Of a stretch of 40,241 nt of DNA, positions 1 through 7,267 are shown piece by piece. The DNA comes from Nostocoides sp. (GTDB lineage: Bacteria; Actinomycetota; Actinomycetes; Actinomycetales; Dermatophilaceae): the NCBI GenBank assembly GCA_025929465.1, contig JAICMC010000003.1, forward strand, positions 1 to 40,241. Direction: 5' to 3'. Each line of letters begins with the position of its first letter. The stretch's first letter is position 1. The notes under the pieces are model-generated. The model saw nothing but the letters and a program-made list of their open reading frames with translations, did no database searches and had not been told where the DNA came from. The position numbers and the translations under genes are program-made.

Positions 1-7
1 CGGCGCC

Positions 8-411
8 GGATTCCCACTGAGCACCGGACATGCCGTATTGGGCTTGGCTGGGAGGGGCGGTATGCCGCGTGTCGGGTGCTCAGTGCGGGCGCGGGTCTGC
101 CCGGGCGTCTGCTCGGTCGGCGCCGACTGAGCACCGGACACGCCGTATCCGGCTCTGCCCTTCGCGACCGGATTCCGACTGAGCACCGGACATGCCGTGT
201 TGGGCTTGGCTGGGAGGGGCGGTATGCCGCGTGTCGGGTGCTCAGTGCGGGCGCGGGTCTGCCGGGCGCCTGCTCAGTCGGCGCCGACTCAGCACCGGAC
301 CTGCCGTGTCCGGCTCCGCCCGTCGGTCGCGGGCGGATTCCCACTGAGCACCGGACATGCCGTATTGGGCTTGGCTGGAAGGGGCGGTATGCCGCGTGTC
401 GGGTGCTCAGT
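8..411. repeat. Palindrome-rich direct repeat, 162-165 bp unit, about 2.5 copies
   Basis: Three units begin with GGATTCC at 8, 170 and 335. Each contains a direct copy of a core reading ACTGAGCACCGGACAYGCC (16, 178, 343) and, about 20 bp later, an inverted copy ending in GTGCTCAGT (59-84, 221-246, 386-411), so each unit can fold into a stem-loop. The first two units carry a third core in direct orientation (about 126 and 287). Short ORFs through the block are repeat translations and are not believed to be genes. The same core recurs at 1611-1779, on the other side of the gene at 492-1490. Nothing else is recognisable in 1-491. Confidence 0.85.
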
Positions 412-491
412 GCGGGCGCGGAGGTGGCAGTGGCGTCGGCATCGCCTCCCGGTGCAGTCCGAACGCCGCGGGGCGGCGGGACGGATCGTGG

Positions 492-1490
492 TCAGGCCGC
501 CGGGCGTTGCCAGCGCGCCCCAGTTGCGGTGGGCATGACCAGCTCGCCGGTGAACCGCCTGGAGCGTCCCACCCGGCGCCGTTCCAGGATGTCTGACTCC
601 ACCCTGGCCCGGCGGCGGAGCAACGCCCCGAGATCGACGCGAACCACTTCCAGCCCGACGTTGGTCAACCCGTGCTGCCGAACCCGCTCCGCATCGAGCG
701 CGTCGGGACTCGTGCCGGCGTCGGAGGCCAGGTACTTCTCCTTGCCGTCCAGCTCCAGGACCGTGTTGTCCTCCGCCCAGATGCCGTCCACCCGGCCGAT
801 GAACTCGCCACCGGGAGCCAACACGATGACCTGCGGGACGGGTAGGTCGATGCCCCAGCTGTCGAGGGTCAGGTAGCCGAACGACTCCAGCCACGACTCG
901 CGCCGCGCGTCGACGAGGGCCAGCGCTGCATACGCCCGCGGCCGGCCGCGCCACCTGATCTGGCACGCCAGCTCTGTCTCGACGTCGTCGAGCGTGCACA
1001 GCCTGCTCCTGACTGCCGCGTCCACCAACGGCACCGACACCGCGGGCGCGTTCCAGCGCAGGCAGTCGGCCAGGGTTCTCGCGACGCTGGTGCAGGGCAG
1101 GCCGCTGGCCAGCACCGGATGCATGAGTACCGAGTCGCCGTGGTGAACGGTGACACCTGTCAGGTGACGGGAGCGGTGGACGATGCCGTCGACCGTAAGG
1201 TGCACCCTGGAGAGTGGCCGCAGCGGCAACGGCAGACCATGCGCAGCCGCCGCCGTGAGGTGGCTGAGGACGCATCCGCCAGGGTGTCGCAGCAGGACCG
1301 ATTCGGCGACGGCGAGGTGGTTGCTCCGCCGACTGTCGACCCGCTCATCCTGGTCGGGCAGGGCGTACAGCCCCGAGGCCAGCCGTTGGAGACGCCCGCC
1401 ACGAACGGCGCGGGTGAGCCGATCGCCCGACACACCCAAGGCCAGTGCCTGAGGTCGGCCGAAGGTCGATGGCAGGTCGGGGAGCTGCAT
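492..1490 (-). CDS. AbiEi-like / DUF559-type endonuclease-fold protein
   Basis: A 332-residue protein. The N-terminal 50 residues look like the winged-helix AbiEi-type antitoxin domain seen in many actinobacterial proteins (residues 1-45, with LASGLYALP near 38-45). The C-terminal third resembles the Vsr-like DUF559 nuclease fold: E202 in the LESFGYL stretch, D235 in RVDGIW, then E246, D248 and K250 in LELDGKEKY, which fits a PD-(D/E)xK-type active site. I started at the ATG because codons further upstream translate the flanking repeats into low-complexity peptide. No good ribosome binding site precedes it, so it may be leaderless. Function is unknown: relatives are usually annotated as type IV antitoxin-domain or DUF559 proteins, but no toxin partner adjoins it. 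The flanking repeats of one family make it a candidate for a repeat-associated nuclease. Confidence 0.75.
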   Translation of the reverse strand: MQLPDLPSTFGRPQALALGVSGDRLTRAVRGGRLQRLASGLYALPDQDERVDSRRSNHLAVAESVLLRHPGGCVLSHLTAAAAHGLPLPLRPLSRVHLTVDGIVHRSRHLTGVTVHHGDSVLMHPVLASGLPCTSVARTLADCLRWNAPAVSVPLVDAAVRSRLCTLDDVETELACQIRWRGRPRAYAALALVDARRESWLESFGYLTLDSWGIDLPVPQVIVLAPGGEFIGRVDGIWAEDNTVLELDGKEKYLASDAGTSPDALDAERVRQHGLTNVGLEVVRVDLGALLRRRARVESDILERRRVGRSRRFTGELVMPTATGARWQRPAA

Positions 1491-1610
1491 GCGGACGAGG
1501 GTGCCCAGCGATCCGGTCGAGCGCGAGCCATCAGTCCGGCCCTGTGGATGGTCGCTGTAACCGCACGGTCCTGTGGATGAGCAGGCGGTGCCCCCGCCAG
1601 CTCCGGAAGC

Positions 1611-1779
1611 ACTGAACACCGGACACGCGGCATACCGTGAGTGCGCGAGGGCCGGTCTGCCGCATGTCGGGTGTTCGGTGCGAAGCGGGGGGAGCGGTCT
1701 GCCGCATGTCGGGTGTTCGGTGCGAAGCGGGGGAGGGGTCTGCGGCATGTCGGGTGTTCGGTGCGAACCGGGGGGAGGG
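1611..1779. repeat. Second block of the repeat family, with three 41-42 bp tandem units
   Basis: One direct core copy (ACTGAACACCGGACACGC, 1611-1635) is followed by three inverted copies in tandem starting with GGTCTGC at 1654, 1696 and 1737. Each contains CATGTCGGGTGTTCGGTGCG. The core differs from the left block mainly by A for G in the CTGARCACC stretch. The block lies between the putative nuclease gene and the holin-family gene and ends about 45 bp before the latter's start, so it may form the end of that transcript's leader. Confidence 0.85.
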
Positions 1780-1824
1780 GCCGGGGTTCGGGGTACCAGC
1801 CCTCCCGCATGGCAGGATCAGGCC

Positions 1825-2211
1825 ATGTCTTTCCTGATCAAGGTCGGAGTCAACGCCGTCGCGCTCTGGATCGCCGCCATCGTTGTCCAAGGGATCAACC
1901 TGGCCGAGTCCAGCCACACCTGGACCTCCAAGGTCGTGACGATCGTCCTGGTCGCCCTCATCTTCGGGCTGGTCAACGCCGTGGTACGGCCCATCGCCAA
2001 GCTGCTCTCGTTCCCGTTCATCGTGCTCACCCTCGGGCTGTTCACGTTCGTCGTCAATGCCCTCATGCTGGAGCTCACCGCGGCGATCTCCAAGCCGCTC
2101 GGGCTCTCGTTCACGATCACCCACTTCTTCTGGGACGCCATCATGGGCGCCGTGATCATCACCCTGGTGTCCATGGTCCTCAACCTCGTGCTGCCCGACG
2201 GCAAGGACTGA
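1825..2211 (+). CDS. Phage holin family membrane protein (PF04020 type)
   Basis: A 128-residue protein that is almost entirely hydrophobic, with four likely membrane segments (about 5-25, 35-52, 58-85 and 98-122). The central VNAVVRPIAKLLSFPF stretch and the following LTLGLFTFVVNALML are typical of the phage_holin_4_2 family, which is widespread in bacterial chromosomes and is not evidence of a prophage. The role of these chromosomal members is not established. The ATG at 1825 is the natural start: upstream codons are repeat translation. The pat gene starts 23 bp downstream, so the two are probably co-transcribed. Confidence 0.85.
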   Translation: MSFLIKVGVNAVALWIAAIVVQGINLAESSHTWTSKVVTIVLVALIFGLVNAVVRPIAKLLSFPFIVLTLGLFTFVVNALMLELTAAISKPLGLSFTITHFFWDAIMGAVIITLVSMVLNLVLPDGKD

Positions 2212-2234
2212 CGCCCGGCTCCTACAGTGGGGGG

Positions 2235-3329
2235 ATGACCCTCGACGACGACGGCACCCCGGTCCGGCTGCGCGACGCGCTGGCTCGCGTCCCCGCCTAC
2301 AAGGCCGGCCGACCGCCCGCCCCCCGGGGCGACCTCACGGCATACAAGATGTCCTCCAACGAGAACCCGTACCCGCCGCTCCCGAGCGTCCTGGACGTGG
2401 TCCATGAGGCGGCGACCGAGATGAACCGGTACCCCGACATGGCGGTCACCGACCTCACCGTCCGGCTCGCGGAGGCCCTCGCCGTGGCACCGGAGTGCAT
2501 CGCGACCGGCACCGGCAGCGTCGGCGTCCTCGGCCAGATCATCGCGGCCACCTGCGACCCGGGTGACGAGGTGGTCCACGCATGGCGCAGCTTCGAGGCG
2601 TACCCGATCGTCGTCGCGCTCGCGGGGGCGGAGTCGGTCATGGTCGGTCTCGACGAGCAGCACCGGCACCGGCTCGACGCCATGCACGCCGCGATCGGCG
2701 ACCGCACGAAGGTCGTCATCGTCTGCACCCCCAACAACCCGACCGGGCCGGGCGTCACCCACACCGAGCTGCAGCGGTTCGTCGAACGGGTCCCCGACCA
2801 CGTGCTCGTGGTCATCGACGAGGCCTACGTCGAGTTCGTGACGACGCAGGATGCGCCCGACGCGCTCGCCCTGCACCGGGCCCATCCCAACGTGGTGGTG
2901 CTGCGGACCTTCTCCAAGGCCTACGGACTGGCCGGCCTGCGGATCGGGTATGCCGTGGCGTCGTCCGTCGTGGCCGAGGCGCTGCGCAAGACGGCCGTCC
3001 CGTTCGGCGTCAGCACGGTCGCGCAGCGGGCGGCGATCGCCAGCCTGGACGCCTTCAACGAGCTGGAGGTGCGGATCAAGGACCTCGTCGCCGAGCGCGC
3101 ACGGGTCCTGGCCGCCCTGCGGGAGCAGGGTTGGCCGATCCCTGACAGCCAGGCCAACTTCGTCTGGTTCCCGCTCGGCGCAAAGGCGCTCGCCTTCGCT
3201 GCCGCCTGCTCCGAGGCAGGCCTGTCGGTCCGGCCGTTCGACGGCGACGGGGTTCGCGTCACGATCGCCGAGACCGAGGCCAACGACCGGATGATCGCCG
3301 TGGCGGCCCGGTTCCGGAGGGACGGGTGA
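2235..3329 (+). CDS. pat: Aromatic amino acid aminotransferase Pat (HisC2-type)
   Basis: A 364-residue fold-type I PLP aminotransferase. It resembles the mycobacterial Pat (Rv3772) from memory of that sequence: MSSNENPYPPLPSV near 39, GDEVVHAWRSFEAYP near 110, NNPTGPG near 167, the cofactor-binding D195 in VVIDEAYVEF, and the PLP Schiff-base lysine K228 in RTFSKAYGLAGLRIGY. Pat converts phenylpyruvate and related oxo acids to aromatic amino acids with glutamate as donor. True histidinol-phosphate aminotransferase HisC is the close alternative, but no his genes are nearby. The ATG is preceded by a GGGGG stretch. The stop overlaps the GTG of the next gene (GTGA), suggesting translational coupling. 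Confidence 0.85.
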   Translation: MTLDDDGTPVRLRDALARVPAYKAGRPPAPRGDLTAYKMSSNENPYPPLPSVLDVVHEAATEMNRYPDMAVTDLTVRLAEALAVAPECIATGTGSVGVLGQIIAATCDPGDEVVHAWRSFEAYPIVVALAGAESVMVGLDEQHRHRLDAMHAAIGDRTKVVIVCTPNNPTGPGVTHTELQRFVERVPDHVLVVIDEAYVEFVTTQDAPDALALHRAHPNVVVLRTFSKAYGLAGLRIGYAVASSVVAEALRKTAVPFGVSTVAQRAAIASLDAFNELEVRIKDLVAERARVLAALREQGWPIPDSQANFVWFPLGAKALAFAAACSEAGLSVRPFDGDGVRVTIAETEANDRMIAVAARFRRDG

Positions 3330-3841
3330 CCGACCGGCGTGCGACCCCTCCTCGGGGGGCGATCCCGTCCGGGGCCGCTCGGTCCGGGGCCGCTCGGTCC
3401 GGGGCCGCTCGGTCCGGGGCGGCTCCGCGCGGGGCCGCTCCGTCCGGGGGCGCTCCGCAGGGCGGCGCGCCGCCCGCGCCACGTGCGGTCCCGCCCGCCC
3501 GCGAGGAGCTCGTCGCAGCGCTTCGCCCCAGGGCGGACCTGCCACGACCCCGCCGCCGTCGGCAGCACGTCGAGGTGACCGGTGTCGACCCCTCGCTCAC
3601 TGCCTGGGCCGACCTGGCTCGGGCCGACCTCGCGGGCCGCCTGGGCATCGACCCGGCCGGCATCGAGGTCGCCTGCCTCGGAGCGGTGACCTGGTCCGAC
3701 GCGGCCTGCGGCTGCCCCGACCCCGACGTCGCCCAGCTGCAGGTCCCGGTCGACGGGGCGTATGCCGCGCTCATCGTGAACGGCCTGCGGTTCCACTACC
3801 ACGGCGGCGGACGGCGGGGACCCTTCCTCTGTGCCGACTGA
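3326..3841 (+). CDS. Hypothetical protein with pentapeptide repeats and a C-terminal conserved domain
   Basis: A 171-residue protein of unknown function whose GTG overlaps the pat stop, with GGAGG 8 bp upstream. Residues about 12-50 are a low-complexity tract built on Ala-Ala-Arg-Ser-Gly, from exact 15-bp DNA repeats. Residues about 95-171 look like a real small domain: ITWPDASLGCP-like features are seen as VTWSDAACGCPDPD, followed by VPVDGAYAALIVNGLRFHYH and a terminal Cys (FLCAD). Similar C-terminal domains occur in secreted hypothetical proteins of actinobacteria and cyanobacteria, but here there is no signal peptide. The real start could lie after the repeat tract, since the tract has no coding constraint that I can see. 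Confidence 0.6.
   Translation: MTDRRATPPRGAIPSGAARSGAARSGAARSGAAPRGAAPSGGAPQGGAPPAPRAVPPAREELVAALRPRADLPRPRRRRQHVEVTGVDPSLTAWADLARADLAGRLGIDPAGIEVACLGAVTWSDAACGCPDPDVAQLQVPVDGAYAALIVNGLRFHYHGGGRRGPFLCAD
3368..3427 (+). repeat. 15-bp tandem repeat within a coding region
   Basis: Three exact units of TCCGGGGCCGCTCGG start at 3368, 3383 and 3398, and a diverged fourth unit ends at 3427. Further degenerate copies run to about 3460. The period is a multiple of three, so copy number changes keep the reading frame of the hypothetical protein. Confidence 0.85.
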
Positions 3842-3846
3842 GCGGT

Positions 3847-3876
3847 CCGGACGGCTGCGGACCGCAGCATGTCCGG
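3847..3876 (+). terminator. Hairpin after the holin-pat unit
   Basis: The outer arms CCGGAC (3847-3852) and GTCCGG (3871-3876) enclose a perfect inner stem GCTGCGG-A-CCGCAGC (3854-3868). The hairpin sits 6 bp after the stop of the hypothetical gene. No U-tract follows, as is common in actinobacteria. It probably ends the operon before the promoter of the subtilase gene. Confidence 0.6.
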
Positions 3877-4026
3877 GACGGATGTGGCGCGAGGGGTAGG
3901 AATTGCGTCCCGGACCGTCTACATTCGCCAGCACGGCCTCGGGAGCTTCAGCACTCCCGTGTCAGCGGCCGTCTCGTAGGGCAAGTGTCGACCCGGCGAC
4001 TCGCCGGGCGGGAGGAGTACGTGCTC

Positions 4027-7000
4027 GTGAAGCGCATCATTGCCATGGCGGGGACCGCGGCCACGGCCCTGTGCCTGGCCACCACCCCCAGCTGGGCCGC
4101 ACCACCCACAGCAGGCGCTGCGGCGCCGGCTCCCAGCTCGCACGGCCCCGTCGTCGCCAAGAGCAAGACGGGCAGCTACATCGTCGTCATGAAGGCGGAT
4201 CCGCTGGTCCGGACGGTCAAGCAGAAGGACCTCAACAGCGCCCCGGCCAAGCAGCGCAAGGCGGCGATCCGCAAGACCCACGACAACGTCATGAACGAGG
4301 CGGGTGTCTCCACCTCGCGCAGGACGACGGACTTCAGCAACGCGCTCAACGGCTTCGCCGTCCGCACCGATCTCGCGGGCGCCCAGCGGCTGGCCAAGGA
4401 GCCGAGTGTCCAGGTGGTCCTGCCCGACGAGCTGCGCCAGCCGACAGCCGTTCCCGCGTCCGGCAACACCCCACCGCACGCAGCCACCAACGGTCTCAAC
4501 GCCTTCCTCGGGCTGACCGACAAGGGCGGGGCCTACTCTCGCGGCGTGACCGGCGAGGGCGTCCTCGTGGGCGTCATCGACAGTGGCGTCTGGCCCGAGC
4601 ACCCGAGCTTCCGGGACAACGGCACCCTGCCGCCGGCGCCGACGTTCGACACGAGCGAGCGCTCCGCCTGCGCGTTCGGCAACAGCGCCTGGAACGCCAA
4701 CGACACGGCGTTCGCCTGCAACAACAAGCTCGTCGGGGCCCGTGAGTTCCTCGACACCTACCGGGCCAACACTGGCCTGGAGTCCTACGAGTTCGACTCG
4801 GCCCGCGACAACGAGGGTCACGGCACCCACACCGCGTCTACAGCCGCTGGCAACGCAGGCGTCCGGGCCAACATCTTCGGGGTGAGCAAGGGGACCGTCT
4901 CGGGTATCGCCCCGCGCGCGCAGGTCATCGCCTACAAGGCGCTCGGCGACGGCGGCGGCTACACCTCAGACCTGTCCGCCGCCATCGACCAGGCCGTCGC
5001 CGACGGTGTCGACGTCATCAACTACTCCATCGGCGGCGGGGCGAACACGGTGAGCGCCGACACCATCGCCTTCCTCTTCGCTGCCGACGCCGGCGTCTTC
5101 ACGGCCGTCTCGGCCGGCAACAGCGGGCCCGGCGACGCGACCATCGGCGGTCCGGCCGACGTGCCGTGGGTCACCGGAGTGGGCGCGACGACGTACCCGA
5201 CCTTCTACCAGGGCTCGATCAAGCTCGACGGCGGCAAGAGCTACGTCGGCGGCTCGGTCACCAAGAGCTCCCCGAAGGCCGAGCTCGTCGACGCCGCCAC
5301 GGCGGGGCTGGCCGGCGCGACCGGTGCCGACCTGTGCGTGGCCGGCACCCTCGACCCGGCCAAGGTCACCGGCAAGATCGTGCTCTGCGGCCGCGGCGGC
5401 AACGGCCGCATCGCCAAGAGCTTCGAGGTCCAGCGGGCCGGCGGGGTCGGCATGGTCCTGTACAACCAGGTCGACGTCGACAACATCTTCACGGACAACT
5501 TCTACGTCCCCACCGTGATGGTCGACAACACACCCGGGGTTGCGATCCGCAGCTGGGTCAGCTCCAAGGCACACCCCCGGGGCCAGCTCGTTGCGGGCGG
5601 CGTCGGCAAGGCGCCGTTCAAGACCCCGACCGTGGCCTACTTCTCCAGCCGTGGCGAGAACCCCACGGCCGGCGACATCATCAAGCCCGACATCAGCGCC
5701 CCCGGCGTCCAGGTCATGGCCGGCAACACCCCGGCCCCCTCGCCTGGCACCCAGCCGGCCGGTGAGCTGTTCCAGGCGATCGCGGGCACCTCGATGGCCA
5801 GCCCGGTCGTCGCGGGTTCCTACGCTCTGCTCAAGCAGGCGCACCCTCACTGGTCCGCTGCCGCGGCGAAGTCCGCGCTGATGACCACGGCCGACAAGAA
5901 CGTCCGGGACGACGACCGGGTCACCCAGGCCGGCCCGTTCGCGATGGGTGCCGGTCTGGCCGTCGTCGGCAAGCCGGGCGACAAGGGCTCGGCGTTCCAG
6001 CCGGGCCTGGTCTACGACGCCGGGATCAACGACTACCTCGGCTTCCTCTGCGCCGAGGGACCGGAGGCCTTCGCTGACCCGGCCGCCACCTGCGCAGGCC
6101 TCGCTGCGGCCGGTGTCCCGACCGCGGCTGCCGACCTCAACTACGCCTCCATCGGCGTCGAGGCGCTCCCCGGCACCCAGACGGTCACCCGGACGCTGAC
6201 CAACGTGTCCGCCTCGAAGGTCGCCGTCCACGCAGACATCGCGGCACCAGCCGGATACTCGGTGCAGGTGTCCCCCGCATGGGTCCGGCTGGCGCCCGGA
6301 GAGTCCACGTCCGTCAAGGTGAGGATCACCAACACCGGGGCCGCCACCGGCCAGTGGAAGTTCGGCTCGCTCATCTGGCGCGGTGACGGCTACCGGCTGC
6401 GCAGCGCCATCGCCGTCAAGGGCGTGCCGATCGCCGCACCCACCTCGGTGACCGGCACCGGCACGGACGGCACCGCGTCGGTCGACGTCCAGTTCGGCAC
6501 CTCCGGTGCCTACACCGCGACGCCGCACGGCCTGGTGCCGGCGGTGGACAACAAGGGCACGGTCAGCCAGGACCCGGACCAGACCTACCCCAGCGCCGAC
6601 GACACGCCCGCCACGGCGGTCCCCGTCCCGTTCACGTTGTCCGGGGTCAGCCTGGCCAGGTGGTCGCTCGTCCTGCCCGGCGACGACGACCTGGACATGT
6701 ACCTCCTCGGTCCGTCCGGCGACCTGGTCGCCTCGAGCACCAACGGCGGGACCAACGAGCAGATCACCGTGACCGACCCCGCCGACGGGGCATACACGAT
6801 CATCGTGCACGGCTGGGCGGTGGCCAGCCCGGACACCCCGTTCGACCTGCGCAGCTGGCTGGTCCCGAGCGTCGGCGGCGGCAGCCTGGCGGTCACCTCG
6901 GGCAGCCCGGTCCAGGCGGCCATCGGCGAGACCAACACGGTCGGCCTGTCCTGGACCGGACTCACCGCGGGTACGGACTACCTCGGCAGCCTGACCCACG

Positions 7001-7050
7001 CGCTCGACGGCGACACCGTGGCGACGACCGTCGTCTCGGTCACCGGCTGA
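4027..7050 (+). CDS. Secreted subtilisin-like serine peptidase (S8) with PA, Fn3-like and PPC-like domains
   Basis: A 1007-residue secreted protease. I chose the GTG at 4027 because GGAGGAG (4011-4017) lies 9 bp upstream and the protein then begins with a clean signal peptide (residues 1-25, ending PSWAA). Next come an inhibitor_I9-type propeptide (about 48-137, starting GSYIVVMK), then the S8 catalytic domain with D185 (VIDSGVWP), H265 (GHGTHTAST) and S589 (AGTSMASPV). A protease-associated domain is inserted at about 415-540 (CVAGTLDPAKVTGKIVLC). An Fn3-like domain of the plant cucumisin type follows (about 700-800) and a beta-sandwich resembling pre-peptidase C-terminal domains (about 865-950, LPGDDDLDMYLLGP). 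All three catalytic residues are present, so it should be active outside the cell on protein substrates. There is no sorting signal or membrane anchor. Confidence 0.92.
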   Translation: MKRIIAMAGTAATALCLATTPSWAAPPTAGAAAPAPSSHGPVVAKSKTGSYIVVMKADPLVRTVKQKDLNSAPAKQRKAAIRKTHDNVMNEAGVSTSRRTTDFSNALNGFAVRTDLAGAQRLAKEPSVQVVLPDELRQPTAVPASGNTPPHAATNGLNAFLGLTDKGGAYSRGVTGEGVLVGVIDSGVWPEHPSFRDNGTLPPAPTFDTSERSACAFGNSAWNANDTAFACNNKLVGAREFLDTYRANTGLESYEFDSARDNEGHGTHTASTAAGNAGVRANIFGVSKGTVSGIAPRAQVIAYKALGDGGGYTSDLSAAIDQAVADGVDVINYSIGGGANTVSADTIAFLFAADAGVFTAVSAGNSGPGDATIGGPADVPWVTGVGATTYPTFYQGSIKLDGGKSYVGGSVTKSSPKAELVDAATAGLAGATGADLCVAGTLDPAKVTGKIVLCGRGGNGRIAKSFEVQRAGGVGMVLYNQVDVDNIFTDNFYVPTVMVDNTPGVAIRSWVSSKAHPRGQLVAGGVGKAPFKTPTVAYFSSRGENPTAGDIIKPDISAPGVQVMAGNTPAPSPGTQPAGELFQAIAGTSMASPVVAGSYALLKQAHPHWSAAAAKSALMTTADKNVRDDDRVTQAGPFAMGAGLAVVGKPGDKGSAFQPGLVYDAGINDYLGFLCAEGPEAFADPAATCAGLAAAGVPTAAADLNYASIGVEALPGTQTVTRTLTNVSASKVAVHADIAAPAGYSVQVSPAWVRLAPGESTSVKVRITNTGAATGQWKFGSLIWRGDGYRLRSAIAVKGVPIAAPTSVTGTGTDGTASVDVQFGTSGAYTATPHGLVPAVDNKGTVSQDPDQTYPSADDTPATAVPVPFTLSGVSLARWSLVLPGDDDLDMYLLGPSGDLVASSTNGGTNEQITVTDPADGAYTIIVHGWAVASPDTPFDLRSWLVPSVGGGSLAVTSGSPVQAAIGETNTVGLSWTGLTAGTDYLGSLTHALDGDTVATTVVSVTG

Positions 7051-7086
7051 ACAACGGCAGGTCGGACGGCGTATGCCGTTCGCGCA

Positions 7087-7124
7087 CCGGAGGGGTCCGG
7101 CGCCACGGCGCCGGGCCCCTCCGG
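7087..7124 (+). terminator. Strong terminator hairpin after the subtilase gene
   Basis: The 18-bp arms CCGGAGGGGTCCGGCGCC and GGCGCCGGGCCCCTCCGG pair with a single U-G wobble and a 2-nt loop. CCTTCTTCC follows. It lies 36 bp past the stop. Downstream, 7137-7165 is unusually AT-rich (TACATAAC, CCGATAACA) and probably holds the promoter of the next gene, although I cannot place -35 and -10 boxes with confidence. Confidence 0.8.
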
Positions 7125-7267
7125 CCTTCTTCCGACTCCCTACATAACAATCCGATAACACCCTTTCGACCCCTCGACGCGGCGTCTCGACGATGCCACA
7201 GTGCGACAAGGCGGCCACACTTCCTGTCCGTGACCGCGATGGCCGCCAGAGCCTCGGAGGATGGTTC

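Noticed and set aside
76-876. ORFs through the left repeat block as genes
   Set aside because: They are translations of the 162-165 bp repeats and run antisense to the nuclease-like gene.
1825-2211. Prophage remnant suggested by the holin-family protein
   Set aside because: This family is common in bacterial chromosomes outside prophages, and no other phage gene is near.
2235-3329. Histidinol-phosphate aminotransferase hisC as the name for this gene
   Set aside because: Motifs match mycobacterial Pat more closely and no histidine operon genes adjoin, though the families overlap in sequence.
1818-3545. A 575-codon minus-strand frame opposite pat
   Set aside because: Antisense shadow of a complete aminotransferase gene.
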